Source: Asparagopsis taxiformis (Eukaryota > Rhodophyta > Florideophyceae > Bonnemaisoniales > Bonnemaisoniaceae). Taken from it: DNA of 64,000 nucleotides. The stretch spans positions 1 through 64,000 of the forward strand of contig JALQPE010001730.1 in NCBI GenBank assembly GCA_030407315.1, read 5' to 3'. This document shows, in pieces, positions 1 to 12,020 of the stretch (position 1 is its first letter; every line of letters begins with the position of its first letter). The notes beneath the pieces were generated by a model that worked only from the letters and a program-made list of their open reading frames with translations, was not told the origin of the DNA and did no database searches. A program made the translations under genes and the position numbers.

Positions 1-3000
1 GGACGACGGTGCGGCTGTGCATATTGGGACGGCTTCGGTGAGCACTGCTGGTGGCGATGTTGGCCTTCCGCGCACGTTGCACAACACAAGCTGCCGGAAA
101 CCGACGAGGCCGACTACATCGTCGTGCGCAACATTGCGACTAAGGACAAGTTCAAGGACCTCCCGTTCCCGTACATGTTTGATGGCGCCGAGGGACCGCC
201 GGAGACGATGGGTGGAGCATACGCCGCGGCGTTTTACCCTTGAGATACTCGGATGATGCGCCCCGCTGCGGGAGGATGGCCCTAGCGACATTCGTACCCC
301 TGCTGCAGCGTCAAACTTCAACGCAGCGACGAACCAGGCCAGCTCGGGACGGATGCCCAGTACCGGTCCGGCAGGCGAAATCACTGGTTCGGGGGGTACG
401 AAGCATCCAGCACGCTCCGTCCCGGTTTCGGGAGGCACGAAGCGCCCTGCTCGCTCTGCAAGACCCTCCAGTGGAGGCACGAAGCACCCTGCTCGCTCCA
501 ACGTCACCGAAGCTACTACGCAGGACGTAACCGAAGTGGACGACGAACCGGAGGTGGCGGAAAGCATTCGTGAGCAGCAGGGGACGCAAATTACGGTGCC
601 CAAGTTTGTGACGTCGGATTACGTCGGAGAAGGAGCGACTGTGTTGGTGAGGCAGCTAGTGGAACCGGCCGTGACCCTTCGGGATGTGAAAGAAGACCAC
701 GTGGAGGACCTGCGCAACAATATGTTGGCTGTGGGGTATGTGAGCTCTTCGCGTATCACTGTGACGGTGCTGAGGTCGCAGAACACGCATCTGTCCGCCG
801 ACACGCGTCTGTTCCAGAATGGCAAATTCCATGCCAATGCGAACGTGACCGTGATCGACGGACTGCATCGTCTCAATGCTATGCATAGCATTGCCGATGA
901 CTTCACGCGCCTCACCCGTATGCACAGAACCAAGCTGCCACAGGACGCAAACCGCTTGCGCTGGGTTACTCAGCTCTGGATGTGTACTACCTTCGCCGCA
1001 AGGACGACAGTGATCTTCAGCCTCATGAGATCATCCACAAGAGTGCAGAGTCGAACATACGACTGGGACGCAACTGACGGAGCGCCCTGGTTCGAATCTT
1101 GTCGTCCATCCAGCAGTTCATCCGTACGATTGCTGTTGCAAATAACGTGGAAAACGCTGGCGACTTGCGTGAGTCTGATGTCATCCGAACATTGTTCGAG
1201 GCGCAGTTCATGGGGATGATGAATTCAACGAACACGGCCCGGCGGTGGACGCGTTTGGCTATAGCAACGCTGAAGCATCCTGTTCTCGACGAAGTGTTGC
1301 GTGAGCTGAACAATTCCGAGCGCCGCAACGAGATTGGGATAACGCACCTGGACCACAAGATAGTGCGCGAGTTGCTGGAAGAAAACTTTGTCTTCGTCTT
1401 GCGTGGTCTTTCGGAGTACTTGAACCCTGCTCATGGTGGACGTCCGGATGGACGCTTTGACGTGAACGACTTCTATACATACGTCCGTCGCGTGACTGCA
1501 ATAGCAAATTCTCTGTACGCTGCGTATGGGCGCCAAAGAGTATTATGCGCAAGTCATTTCTGAGCACAGAGATGGCAATTGGGTCGGTTAAGCAGCCGAA
1601 GGAGTTGCAATGGCATCTCACCAATGCCATTGCAATGTATAGAGGGGACGACCGGAGCAGTGAGGTTCGAATGCGACGGAGAACCACGCGTTTACAGGAT
1701 TTGGAAACCAACTTGAAAGAGTTTTTCAATCCGACATTGAAGAAGAAGACTAAGGCTCGACGCAAACGCCGCCCTTCTGCTGCCAATGTGAGACTCACTC
1801 ACAAGAAGCAGCGGAATGTCGAACATGAGCCTGCTTCGCATGGCATCCGCCGCCGTTCACAGCGACTTCGCTCGACGGGGAGCACACGCCTCGAGGAAGA
1901 AGAGCCGGTTGTGGTACAACAATCCGCCGGGGAAGAAGAGCAGGCCGTTGTTGATAAACCCACCGATCAAAACAAAAGCCACTGCTTCCGGTGATGAGGT
2001 TGACGAAGACTCCGCCCGTCCCCCGATTCTGCCGTTGAGATTGTCCCCCAAGATAACCAACGTGCTGGTGCGACTCCCTCCAACCAAGAATCTGTCCATA
2101 CCGCTTCGGACGAGGAAGACAAACAGGGTGCAGACGTGGGCCAAGTCGAAAGCAAGGGGGTCCGCGAAGTGACAATTACATTCACTGTTCCGGAAGGAGT
2201 GGAAGTCGATGAAGACGGTTACATCGTTCGTGACTCTCCTTCTGAACACGACCTCCTGTTCGACGACCGGATGCCATCTTTCCGACGATTTCGAAGTCAA
2301 AGACCGAGCTGAAGGGCATCATCTGGCGCAGCGTCCCGCGGACGTCACTGCATCGGTGAGGGTTGGCTGTCTGCCCCCGATTGAGCTCAGGTTGTTATTG
2401 GAGAGTGTGGAAATCGATGAGGAGGCAGAGAGGTGAGGTATTTGAAACAAGTGGCGATGGACCCTGTGTTTGAGGGGCTGCATATTCCGGAACAACATCG
2501 GGCTCGTCATCTTGTTTTCGAGATCGACACCATCTATCCGATGTTTTTCGCAGCGTGGAAGATGGCTGCCAAGGCAGGCGATGTGTGAGCCTACATCGAC
2601 GTTTCTACCCTCGAGGCTGGACTTCGCCCAGGTTGCGCGAATGTCTACAAGCTGGAAGGATTCGTAGGAGGCGGCACTGGTATGGCGTACTTCCACAATT
2701 GCCGAACGGAAATCAACGAGCGAGGGTATACGGTGATGCACAATTTCGCGGATGTAAGCTACCTCGATGCGTCGGACAAGTTCCCATTTGACTTGGGTCT
2801 CATGGAAGAAATTCCTAACAGGAATTGTTTCGGTACTTTTTGGGAACGTGGGAGGGGGAGGAGGTGCACAAGGACCCTGGGAACCGGCAGCTGTGGAGTC
2901 CCATTGTCAATACTGGGGACGATGAAACAGATGAGAAGAACCGGAATGAGGGGAGGGCTCGCTTCACGTCTACGCGCCACTGCCTAGTTGACTATGCCGA

Positions 3001-3836
3001 GAACGATGAGACGCATATCGACCGGTTCAAGTTTGTGACGCGGCGAGCCCTGCTGGATGTGTGGTTGGGAATCCTTGTCCGGCTGATAGGGCTGGAGGAG
3101 TGCGGTTTACCGGAGAGAAAACTTGTCATGCCGGCATCTGGGGGACGGTTTTTGATAACGGGAAAGGGGTGTCCTCGGCAGGTCCCACACAATGATTTCC
3201 CTGTTCCTCCTCGCGACCGCAAAGATCAACTTCCGGGTTACTTTGTTATTGCCAACGGAGATGACCCATTCCCTATCTGGGTGTGTCAGGGTCCCACAAG
3301 TACGTCTTTTCCAAAGCGCTGGAATTAGATATGTACGCCAAGACGATGAAGCTGAAGAAGGTAATCGTTCCGCCACGTTCAGTCTTCATCGGTCACGGCC
3401 ATGTACAACATGCCGGGGCAGGGCATGTCGACAGAGTTGTGTCACACACGACAACGAGGTATCACACGTATTTCAGGAATGCGTCGTATCCGATTCCCGA
3501 CAATGTTTCGTTTGGTTTCATCAGGCGGTTGGGATTCGAAGAAGAAGTAATCGCCAATGCTCCGCGCCGGTCTGCCAGGCAAAGTCAACCGGCACCTGTC
3601 AATGTTCGCCACAAGACAGTTGTTCCCATCCCGGTCAAGAAAGATCGTAGGCCGAAGACAGGGCAACTCGGAATCATGCGGATGAAGACGACAGAAGCTC
3701 CCAAGAAGAGAACCCTCACACCGGGTCAAAAATTCTTCTTGAGCTATTCAACTCCACAGTTGCCGATAACGCCTATTCTGCCGGAGATCCTGAATATAGT
3801 GAGGACGAAGAGGAAGAACAATTTTCCGACGGCTAG
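1..3836 (+). pseudogene. ParB/DGQHR-like + 2OG-Fe(II) dioxygenase gene, copy A, frameshifted
   Basis: The 5' end lies outside the window. Relative to copy A' (45380-47640, minus) this copy has several one-base differences that break the frame: a missing C near 84, a TGG-to-TGA nonsense change near 241, an extra G near 271 and a missing C near 1532. The N-terminal part has three to four SGGTKHPARS-like repeats (about 385-505) and a ParB/Srx-type DGLHR motif (about 857-872). The C-terminal part, absent from A', is a double-stranded beta-helix dioxygenase: RQVPHND near 3178-3198 supplies the HxD pair, and an HVQHAGAG segment near 3398-3421 supplies the distal histidine. In the third frame it ends in an acidic tail with the stop at 3834-3836. 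Family knowledge: such folds oxidise nucleic-acid bases or small molecules; the substrate here is unknown. The breaks may be decay or sequencing error. Confidence 0.75.
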
Positions 3837-4085
3837 ATAGCTTAACAACTACTACTTTGGTAAACAATTATCGAGAATATAATCATCTCCTTTATCACTT
3901 CCAATCTATGAACCTAGTATAATGTACTTCCGTTCCATGCTTTCAAACTAGATTGTCCATTCCCTCGTGGGTGGAGCATGATTTCCAGGACGATTCTCTC
4001 ACATCTCTAGACTCGATGGTCTATGTAGAAATAGCAGAACAATTGGGTTTGTACGTGCTTCATCGCCTACTTGCTTCCGGTAATG
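3837..4085. other. Spacer, nothing recognised
   Basis: AT-rich sequence between copy A and the family III repeat. I see no gene in it. Confidence 0.5.
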
Positions 4086-4320
4086 GGTGGACGTGCACGA
4101 TACACGATCAACCTGAAATGGACGTCCGGTGGATGTCCAGCTCAGATGCATTGCTGGCCAGCCCAGAAACTCTACAATTCAGGGCAGAAAAAAATATTGC
4201 AAAAAACATCGATTTGGGCGGTCGATTGTGCCGTACGGCACACCCCCATCTCAAAAACATGTTCACATGTGCATGTTTTTGAGAATAGCCCAAATTTTAA
4301 TTCAAATCAGGGTGTCTAAT
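4086..4320. repeat. Family III palindrome repeat, copy 1
   Basis: Contains the 16-bp palindrome TGTGCCGTACGGCACA (4227-4242) and a stem with arms CAAAAACATG/CATGTTTTTG (4252-4281). It is embedded in a longer conserved segment that recurs in opposite orientation near 47985-48165 and 49296-49480. The shared segment also includes GCTGGCCAG and an AAATTTTAATTCAAATCAGG-like end. It lies downstream of gene A; the second copy lies upstream of gene A'. Confidence 0.8.
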
Positions 4321-4960
4321 TTGGCCACAACGGCCCCAGGAACCGACCGCCGGCCCCGATCGGGGGCTATCACTGGCGTCTGTAAGCACCAACTGTAAGC
4401 CGGAGCCGGCTGCCGCCCCGATCGGGGCTATCACTGGCTTCTATTAGCACCAACTGTAAGCCAAAATCGCGTCTCACGAAGGGTCGATTTCAGGCTCAAC
4501 ACGTCAGGGAAAGGTCTTGGTCCTTGTTTCATCATGGTCCCGCCCCACCCTCTCGCGACCAACCTGAAATGGACGTCCGGTGGATGTCCAGCTCGATTGC
4601 ATTGCTGGCCAGCCCAGAAATTCTAAAATTCCGAAAAATCAATTTGGTGGCCCAGCATCTCCTGTGCCGAAAATTCCCGCACTCACTTCTGATATACGTC
4701 TAGACTTGTTTCCCACTTGTACGCATCAGGGAAGGCGTCACGGAAGGTTGACACTACGCTACTTGTGTACCGCGTCGTCTGAAATAGCGAGTAGTGTTTG
4801 TTGTATAGTTGTGGAGTATGCGTCTAGTGGTTTGTAAAGCTTGCAGAACGGGATAGGGATGTGGGTGGCCCTATTTTATGAATACATGAGTACCAATATT
4901 CAGGGTTGACAAAGCGGAAAGGCATAGGCTCATACATGTTTGAGATTGCATAGTAGAAAA
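4321..4960. other. Non-coding stretch with partial repeats
   Basis: Holds two imperfect copies of a GCCCCGATCGGGG-type palindromic segment (about 4350-4460) and, near 4565-4625, a second partial copy of the family III flank (GGACGTCCGGTGGATGTCC, GCTGGCCAG). No convincing gene. Confidence 0.5.
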
Positions 4961-4979
4961 ATATTTTCATCGAAATTTA

Positions 4980-5960
4980 CATGGAGCTGATGGAGGTTTT
5001 AAGGATGAGGTATGAGAGGAAGAAAATTCTTCTGTGGTATGAGGATGTGTTCTGTGGGGGGATGGAATCTTGGGATGGTACAGGGGGAGGTGGAAATGTA
5101 CGGAGTGCGGGTTTAGAATGGATTGTGATTCGGAGAGGAGTGCCGACAAGCATATTATGGGGATTGGGGAGACGCTGCGGGGTGTTGGGGTAGTGAGGGC
5201 GAGGAGGTGTTTAGGTGGGACCGTAGGAGGGTGCGGTTGAAGGCGCCGAGAGGAGGGGTTTTTAGGAAAGTGAGGAGAAAGAAGGGGAGGGGGTGGCGTC
5301 TGTTCTGGCTGTGGTGAGTGGGGATGTGATGGAGAAGAAGGGTTTATTGTATTTGGGGAGGGAGGGGAGTGGGAGGAAGGGTGCGAAGTGGGGGGTTGAT
5401 ATGCGTTTCAGAGCGGGGAGGTTTCTGGGGATACGGCGGGGGAGCCACCCCGCAGTGCGGGAGCGTGGGCCGTGGTGGTGGTGTGTATACGGTATCGAAG
5501 ATGCGGATGGCGTGGGGGCATGGAGCAGCTGAGGGAGGGAGGGGTGGAGCAGGTCGGGTACGGGATGGGGAGTGAGAGGTTTTGGAAGAGTAAGCTGCAG
5601 GGGAAGTTTTGTGTAGAGGGCGAAGGAGAGGGGTTGAGGGTAGAGGAGAGAGGGTACTGAAGAACAATACGTTTCAAAGGTGATGGGGGAGAGCATGGTC
5701 GAGGAGATAGGGGTGTTTTGCCCTATTCTGAGGTAGTATGAGGACTGGTTATACGAAATCTGTACGGTAGAGCAGAGAAAAGTAGGTATGGAATGGAGGT
5801 GTGCACCGTGGAAGCGGGGATAGGTATCTGAAAATGCGTGCTAGAGTGGTATTGGGGGTGTTTGAGGTACAGTACGGGGGAGGTGAGCACCAACAGGAAG
5901 GGGGTGTGAGCGAGAGGATGAAAAAATTAAAGACGAAATTGGAGTCGACCGACAAGGAAA
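4980..5960. other. G-rich, strand-skewed stretch without a convincing gene
   Basis: The plus strand is strongly purine/G-rich (runs of GGGG, GGAGG, GTGGG) over roughly 1 kb, and several overlapping ORFs exist on both strands. Their translations are low in complexity (Gly/Arg/Trp-rich or Pro/Ser/Leu-rich) and carry no family motif. A decayed transposon or skewed intergenic DNA are both possible. Confidence 0.4.
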
Positions 5961-6059
5961 AATAGAGTGGTCGCCGTGATGGATGCGGACATCCATGTCG
6001 AGCACGGCGGCAGAAATTTCTGGGGTCGAAATTTTTGAATTTCTGAACCGGCGCCCGTC

Positions 6060-6260
6060 CTAGGTGGACATAGACATGGCGGAAGTCCATCCCGAGGGGG
6101 ACATCCGTGGTACTAGAAACATTGAATGTCGCCCTAGTAATACTAGACGTACTAGACCGCATGGACGTCCAGTTCTAGGCGGACATCCAAAAATACTGGA
6201 GAACATGGACGTCCGCCTAGTAATACTAGGTGTACTAGAGGTTGTGGACGTCCGCGTCCA
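6060..6260. repeat. GGACGTCC/TACTAG repeat cluster
   Basis: Repeated GGACGTCC palindromes (near 6164, 6208 and 6246) and related GGACATCC words alternate with TACTAG-containing words. The words resemble the GGACGTCC-GGATGTCC flank of the family III repeats. Function unknown. Confidence 0.5.
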
Positions 6261-6343
6261 TTTCCGAGAACACAGACGTAAGGGACGAAATGTCATGAAG
6301 GAATCGCAACAGGTATGAGGTATGCTGTTCTGCTGCGTTCAGC

Positions 6344-6691
6344 TTGGTCGAGTAATACTCAATCCGAGAATCTCCGAATACCGGATTGAGTATTGCTCGA
6401 CCAACTTTCAGGTATCCACTGAGGCGAAAAGTTTGTAAATAATGTCTTTAATTGTAAAATTTTATATTTGGAAACATTTATGAATTTTCGTAAATGTTGG
6501 ATGCAGTGTAAATTGGTCGAGCAAAACTCAATCCGGCATTGTGCAATTGTCGGATTGAGTTTTACTCGACCAAGTGCAGTATGACAAATGCCTGCTGACA
6601 GGCATGTGTAAGCAATTACAGTCAAGAAACTTGGTCGAGCAAAACTCAATCCGGCATTGTGAAATTGTCGGATTGAGTTTTGCTCGACTAA
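6344..6691. repeat. Family I 61-bp palindrome triplet 1
   Basis: Three 61-bp palindromes at 6344-6404, 6513-6573 and 6631-6691. Each has 23-bp arms of the form TTGGTCGAGCAAAACTCAAT.. around a 15-nt asymmetric centre. Motifs of the type AGTATGACA follow the second and third units. The triplet lies beyond the 3' end of the DNA methyltransferase-SET gene and marks the left edge of the family I cluster. Confidence 0.9.
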
Positions 6692-6982
6692 GTGGAGTAT
6701 GACACATCAGCTGCTATGGAAGGGAACATCAGCTCCATGGCTGATTGTGGCTAACTGCGCAGATGGACACAATTAGCTGATTCCATTAGTACTATAGTCC
6801 TCCCGTATTCGGGAGAGAGAGGAAAGTTGAAAACGGAAGCTGACATAGTGATGAGTAGAGAGATAGACGGTCATGTATAGGAGAAAAGGTAGAAGTATAG
6901 GTGTTATGCTGAGAAGAAAGTAGTAGAACAAGAAAGTGAGAAAATTTTAATGGGTAGAGTGCTCTATTGCACGTGGAATTGT
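6692..6982. other. Intergenic, nothing recognised
   Basis: AT-rich sequence between the palindrome triplet and the 3' end of the methyltransferase-SET gene. No gene or repeat recognised. Confidence 0.5.
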
Positions 6983-9900
6983 CTACGAAGTCTTGTTGAA
7001 ATACTCGGGACCGTAGTCAAGGAGTAGTTCCTCATTGGGTGAGATAGGTCGAGTGGCAATTAACAGTAGAGTACTTCTGAAGCATATCGACATCAATAAT
7101 ATCTTCATCGGGACACTCGAAATCAACGTTGGGCTCACGGAAGTCGGCTTCCATGCTTTCGACGGAGCTGATCCTTTTCGGATCATTAATCATCGCACAG
7201 ACGCAGAATTCGAAAGGGATAAGGAAGATGGGAAGCTTTCGAGCCGAGGGAATGAGGCAGCTACGATCTGCGTGCTTGATTTGAAGGGCATAATCACGAA
7301 AGCGGGTTGTGCTGAAAGCAGTGGCATCGCGTCCATGTGACGAGCGCTTGGAATTGTACAGATTACTGTACACGAGAGACCCGTAATAGTAGCCCACCAA
7401 GTCTCCAACCTCGAAACCATCTCTTGAAAAAAGACCGTTGCCTGCGTTCGGAATGGAGGACGGAGCAACGTAAACTTTTTGGTACATTGCGTCCACGGCG
7501 AGGAGATAAGAAGATTCAACGGTGAGAAGGTTTGCCCTGACGGATTGAGCCCAGTTGTCCACTGGTGTGGACTGAAGGGCAGGGTAGTGGGAAGGGGACT
7601 TCCAAACTCCGCAGAGAACACTGGTGAGGTGTTCAGGGATTGTCGTAGACTGGGGAAGGTGTGCACCAGGCGGGGTGTTCTTGCGAACCTCAGCACGATA
7701 TTTTTGGACGTGTGCAGTTGCCAGGCCCTGAACTTCGGAGGAGGAATGAGAGGCAAAATTTCCGTCGGAGAGCTGTTCGCAGAACGCGAGCTGTAGCTTG
7801 GGAAGGGAGACGTCGTGGCAGTATTGTTGCTGCTCGCACCCGACGAAATTGCGGTACTGACCTTCGTTCATGGTGAGGGCGGCTATACCAGTAGAGTATG
7901 TGCCCGCGAACATGTCGACGACGACATCACCGGGCTGGGAGAAACGAGCGATAATTTCCTTGAGAAGAGCACTTGTCTTCTGCTCTGGTCGGAGAGCCAT
8001 CTTGCGCTTGGCGTTGCGAGGGTCCACGACGGTGATTCGTTCTTCGTGAGAAAAACGGGGGATGTTGTTGATTATGTTTGTCCAAGGTTGAAAGGTGGAA
8101 CAAACGTAGCCGTGTGGGGAATAGTTGACGAGTCCCCAGCCGGCGGTACCGGCGCCCAGCTTTGTGACGTGGACAACGACCTCAACCATATTCATCAGAC
8201 TTGTCGTCATGCGAAGGGGTGTGGAAGAATAGTTGGTCCGATGGCGGATGCAGAAGAGCGGCTGGTTGTCCACGGAGAACATCTGTGTGTGATCCGGGTA
8301 AACCACTTCGCGCAGAGCCTCGGACCACTTGGGGAAAAGAACCGACAAGGTGAAAATGAGACCATGACCACCTGGACGGAGGATCCTGGACATCATTGCG
8401 ACGCAATCTTCTATATCCCGGTCAGTGAGGATGTCGTACTGTGAGTTACGGAGACCAGCATTCCTCCTTGTGTTGTACGGCGGGTCAGTGAGAACGAGCT
8501 GGACGTTGCCTTCGAGAGGGGGGAGGGGATTGGAATCGGCAGCAGCGGCAGAGGCTGACTTGTATGCCTCTTCGAGACCGCGGAAGGAGCAATTGAAGAC
8601 GACGCGAGCGAAATTGTCCATTGTACTGGCAAGAGGGGGAGCGAAAGCGATGACGGGGTCATCTTCTTGGTCTTCGTCGAACGTCAAGACGTTTTCGTTG
8701 TCTCCTTGGTTGTCCTCGGCGGTTTGTGGAGCTGAAGGATCCAAACGAGTCTTCTTCGATGCGGGCTGACCGGGACGAGAAACGTCATCACCATCCTGCT
8801 GCATCGCATCAGCAGTGCGTCTGGTGACGGAGCTGCTGGGCTGAACGACATCTTCTGTGACAACATCCATATTGGTAGTAGTGAAGTCCTGCTGAGTACC
8901 AGGACGGAAAGCCGTGAGAGATCTCTCCACCGAGGCCAGAGCCGGGATTCGTTTGAACCGTTCTGTGTCGGAGGCCTGAGAGGACTCGGGTTTGCGATAG
9001 GAGTTGAGGAAGGCGACATCCTCTGGAGATTCCTTGAATAGGTCTTGTTCTGAAGCAATCATGAGAATTTGCTGAATGAAGTTTTGCGCGGCCATACGCA
9101 TTTGCTTGTCTTGTAGGTCACTGCGCTGCAGCGCCCAGGTGCTGGTCGCAGCAGGATACTGCGAACCGCGAATGGCTCCTTTGCCGTGGAGAATGGTGAG
9201 GAGCTCCTGTAGCGGTGCATATTTCCGGTGGTGGCTGGGGCGGGCATCTGTTATAGCGGTATACATGTTGACGTGTTCGTCGAACAGGATGTAAGGCTGC
9301 AGTAAAGTCTCTGCGTCTTCTACACCGAGGCAGGTGGCGAGCTCATTCCAGGCGTCCACAATGGTGAGTACAGCGTAACCGACGTGCTGTGCAGCAGCTG
9401 TACTCGCCCTTTCGAAGCGGAAAGCCGATTTCCTTGACCTTTTCGTCCTGACTTTGGTCTTCTCGATGGAAACCAGGACGGTGAGGAAGAGGACCTTTTC
9501 GAAGGTGGTTGCAGGACGAGAGGTATCCCAGGGATTTGGCTTTGAGGATCTTCGCTCAGCTGGACGGTAGAGGTGTTTGATCATGAAGGTGGGAACGAGG
9601 GTCTGGCGAGTGAAAGGGGAGCGAGGGTAGTTTGTACGTTCCATCTGAACAGTGCTGTAGGTGAGGTCCATGTTCTGATGCACCTCGGTGAAGAGAGATG
9701 TGGATAGATCGAACAAGTCTCGTCCAGTTCCGCGAAGGAACATTTCCCAGACTCTGGTGTCTATGGGGGAGATGGACGGGTCTGCAGCAGCGGCAGTTAG
9801 ATCTGCTGAGGTGTACGGGCGGAGAGACTGCGCGATGTTGTAAGTGTGTCTCAGGTAGGTCATTGAGAAGAAGTACAGAACATACGCGGTTGCATTGTCT

Positions 9901-10474
9901 TCAAGCACGTGGCACTGCATCTTGACCCAATCCAAGAGCTTGGCGAAAGAGCGGTCTTCCAAGGGCGTATTGTCAGCCGAGAAGTCGGCCATGTGCCAGC
10001 AGTCGCGAAGGTAGAGCATGATAAGGACACATTCCTCCATTTCGAGCCCGCGCCCAGCGCGGAAAATGTTGGCAAGGATGGCTAGTAAGGTCGTGACGTC
10101 GCTGGCATGCACGTCGTAGCGCATCTTGACATACGAAATGGAGTCTGTCGAGTGCTCTGAAGACCAGTAGCTCTCGCAATCGAAGGCCCCGCCGAGTAGA
10201 ACGACATCTTGTTCGGCTGTGAGGTACCCATGGATATTGGGACCATCCCACTGCGGAGGGGGCTGCTGGACCCTGCGCGAAGGAGAAGAGGAAGGCCTGG
10301 GGCTGCGAGAACGGGAAGTGCGATTGGTAGCACCCTCTACGCCATGAATGGCGGGCACGGAAACGACCCTGGCTGGGTCTATCCATAGAATGGTCCCGTT
10401 ACCGTGTTCATGGTTGGGAGAGGGGGAAGGGCACCCTCTGTGCTAACAATGGAGCCGTGCGTGTCTTGAGGCAT
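6983..10474 (-). CDS. Beta-class DNA (N6-adenine/N4-cytosine) methyltransferase fused to a SET domain
   Basis: The main frame (10358-7032) has no ATG at its start. An ATG at 10474 behind a pyrimidine-rich leader encodes about 30 residues and needs a one-base shift near 10395-10400 to join it. From 10358: residues 1-520 are an unrecognised domain; 520-600 a disordered linker with a basic SKKTRLD patch; about 623-627 DPPYN (motif IV); about 812 DMFAGT (SAM motif I). The order motif IV then motif I is the beta class of N6_N4 methyltransferases. From about residue 955 a SET domain begins (PNAGNGLFSRDGF, later PNVDFEC). Its last strand and the DYGPEYF signature are in the next frame (stop at 6983), so a frameshift lies near 7045-7085. 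Expected chemistry: methyl transfer to DNA and to lysine. The coupling of the two is inference. Confidence 0.8.
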
Positions 10475-10545
10475 GGTGTTGGTGGGAGCGAAAAGTAGAG
10501 AGCTGGGAATGATAGAGAGAGAGATGGAATAGAGGGGAACGACGA
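10475..10545 (-). promoter_or_regulatory. Pyrimidine-rich leader of the methyltransferase-SET gene
   Basis: On the minus strand this stretch is CT-rich (CTCTCTCTCTATC, CTCTCTACTTTTCGCTCCC) and ends at the ATG at 10474. The same kind of leader precedes the genes at 12239, 16090, 20018, 47640 and 63003, which supports 10474 as the true start. Confidence 0.5.
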
Positions 10546-11034
10546 TTTTTTGTACCTCAGTCGAAATAGAAAAACAGTACAAATCAGTTCCTTATATGCG
10601 TGATTACCGCAGAAATTAAAAAATATGGATAAACGTAGATGAAAAGACGTGCGACGTGGGGGATTAATGCAAACAATACCTGAAGAACTGGGAACAGGGG
10701 TTCTATTGTAGTCGTACAAGCGTATGAGGGAAGGTGATTGCCGATGACGCACATAGACTGGTAGTAATATAGAGGGAAATGGACGAGTGAATGCACCCAT
10801 TTAGTGGCTATCGATTTGAACGGGTTCAGAAAGTAACCATTACAGGTATATACAAACTATAGTTTGTTACCAAATGTGGGTGTGAACGGGTTTGGCAGTT
10901 GGATGAAATAAACGGTTTCGGATTGTAGTGGAGTGTGTAACATGTGACACGCAATGCATCCTGGTAACTCCAAAGCCGTTCATACGGCCGTATAAGCGGT
11001 TTGAGGGATCTGGTAGCGAATTGTCATACTCGAC
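10546..11034. other. Intergenic region upstream of the methyltransferase-SET gene
   Basis: No gene recognised. It should hold the promoter of the minus-strand methyltransferase gene. A TTGTCATACTC motif at 11023-11033 immediately precedes the palindrome triplet. Confidence 0.5.
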
Positions 11035-11380
11035 TTGCTCGAGCAATACTCAATCCGGGGTACGAACTAGTTCGGATTGAGTATTGCTCGAGCAATTTCT
11101 GGCGCCCAAAATGGGCGAAATTCTGCGGAAATAATTTCTGAAAAAATATTTTCAATTTTGCGGCCGCCTGAAATTGCTCGAGCAATACTCAATCCGGGGT
11201 ACGAACTAGTTCGGATTGAGTATTGCTCGAGCAATTTCTGGCGCCCAAAATTGGCGAAATTGGGCGGAAATAATTTCTGAAAAAATATTTTCATTTTTGG
11301 GCCGAATGGCCGCCTGAAATTGCTCGAGCAATACTCAATCCGAACTAGTTCGTACCCCGGATTGAGTATTGCTCGAGCAA
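11035..11380. repeat. Family I 61-bp palindrome triplet 2
   Basis: Three 61-bp palindromes at 11035-11095, 11174-11234 and 11320-11380. The arms begin TTGCTCGAGCAATACTCAAT, and the ends TTGCTCGAGCAA are themselves palindromic. The 15-nt centre GGGTACGAACTAGTT is in plus orientation in the first two units and inverted in the third. The units are separated by related spacers of about 80 bp. The block is bounded by TGTCATACTCGACTTG on the left and its inverse on the right, so it is also a large inverted repeat. Confidence 0.92.
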
Positions 11381-11399
11381 GTCGAGTATGACAAATGCC

Positions 11400-11955
11400 A
11401 CGGAAGCGCCACCACACCCCTCCAGCCGGCACCCTCGAGTAATACTAGTCTTCCAGGGATCATGTGCCCTCAGAGACATGCTCAGAGGCACCTTTCCGGG
11501 TGCAAAAATTGTAACCATGCCTGGGCTTCCGGGTTGTACCTGGTGACCCAGCCCATCAACGGGTAGTGGAACTATTGCAAATGAAATAGTGCTCATGTGT
11601 TATGATCGTCAGAAGTTGTAATTGTATATATGTGATTTAATTAGTTTACTAGCATAATTACGGAAGTACTAGGGCAGTGCAATATGGCGTGGTAGACAGC
11701 AGTGCAGCATCATGAAGCTGCAGAGTTGCACCACTCATAGTGTTGGTACGAAGTGGAAAAGGATTGGTGGCTACCAGTATTGCATGGCCAAGACCGATTA
11801 TTAATTTGAATTCAAAATGACAATGGTCATCCATGCTCCCGCTTCATGTTGAATTTGGAAGGGTCAGGGTCGGATAAGCGGGTTTGAGGTATGGTTCCAG
11901 CAAGGCTGTTTGAGAGGGATGACGAAATCGCTGTTTCTGCACGATTTGGAGGGGT
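11400..11955. other. Intergenic, nothing recognised
   Basis: No coding potential or known repeat recognised between the palindrome triplet and the single palindrome at 11960. Confidence 0.5.
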
Positions 11956-11959
11956 CGAC

Positions 11960-12020
11960 TTGCTCGAGCAATTCTCAATCCGGGGTATGAATTAGTTCGG
12001 ATTGAGTCTTACTCGAGCAA
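11960..12020. repeat. Family I 61-bp palindrome, single copy
   Basis: One 61-bp unit of the same design, with a GGTATGACAAAT motif on its right. It ends 218 bp before the start codon of the gene at 12239. Confidence 0.9.

Noticed and set aside
2319..2741. Minus-strand ORFs across copy A
   Set aside because: Frame shadows of the broken dioxygenase gene.
5262..5696. Pro/Ser/Leu-rich ORFs on both strands of the G-rich region
   Set aside because: Low complexity, mutually overlapping, no motif; explained by base skew.
7035..8769. Plus-strand ORFs across the methyltransferase gene
   Set aside because: They are shadows of the minus-strand gene and show no motif.
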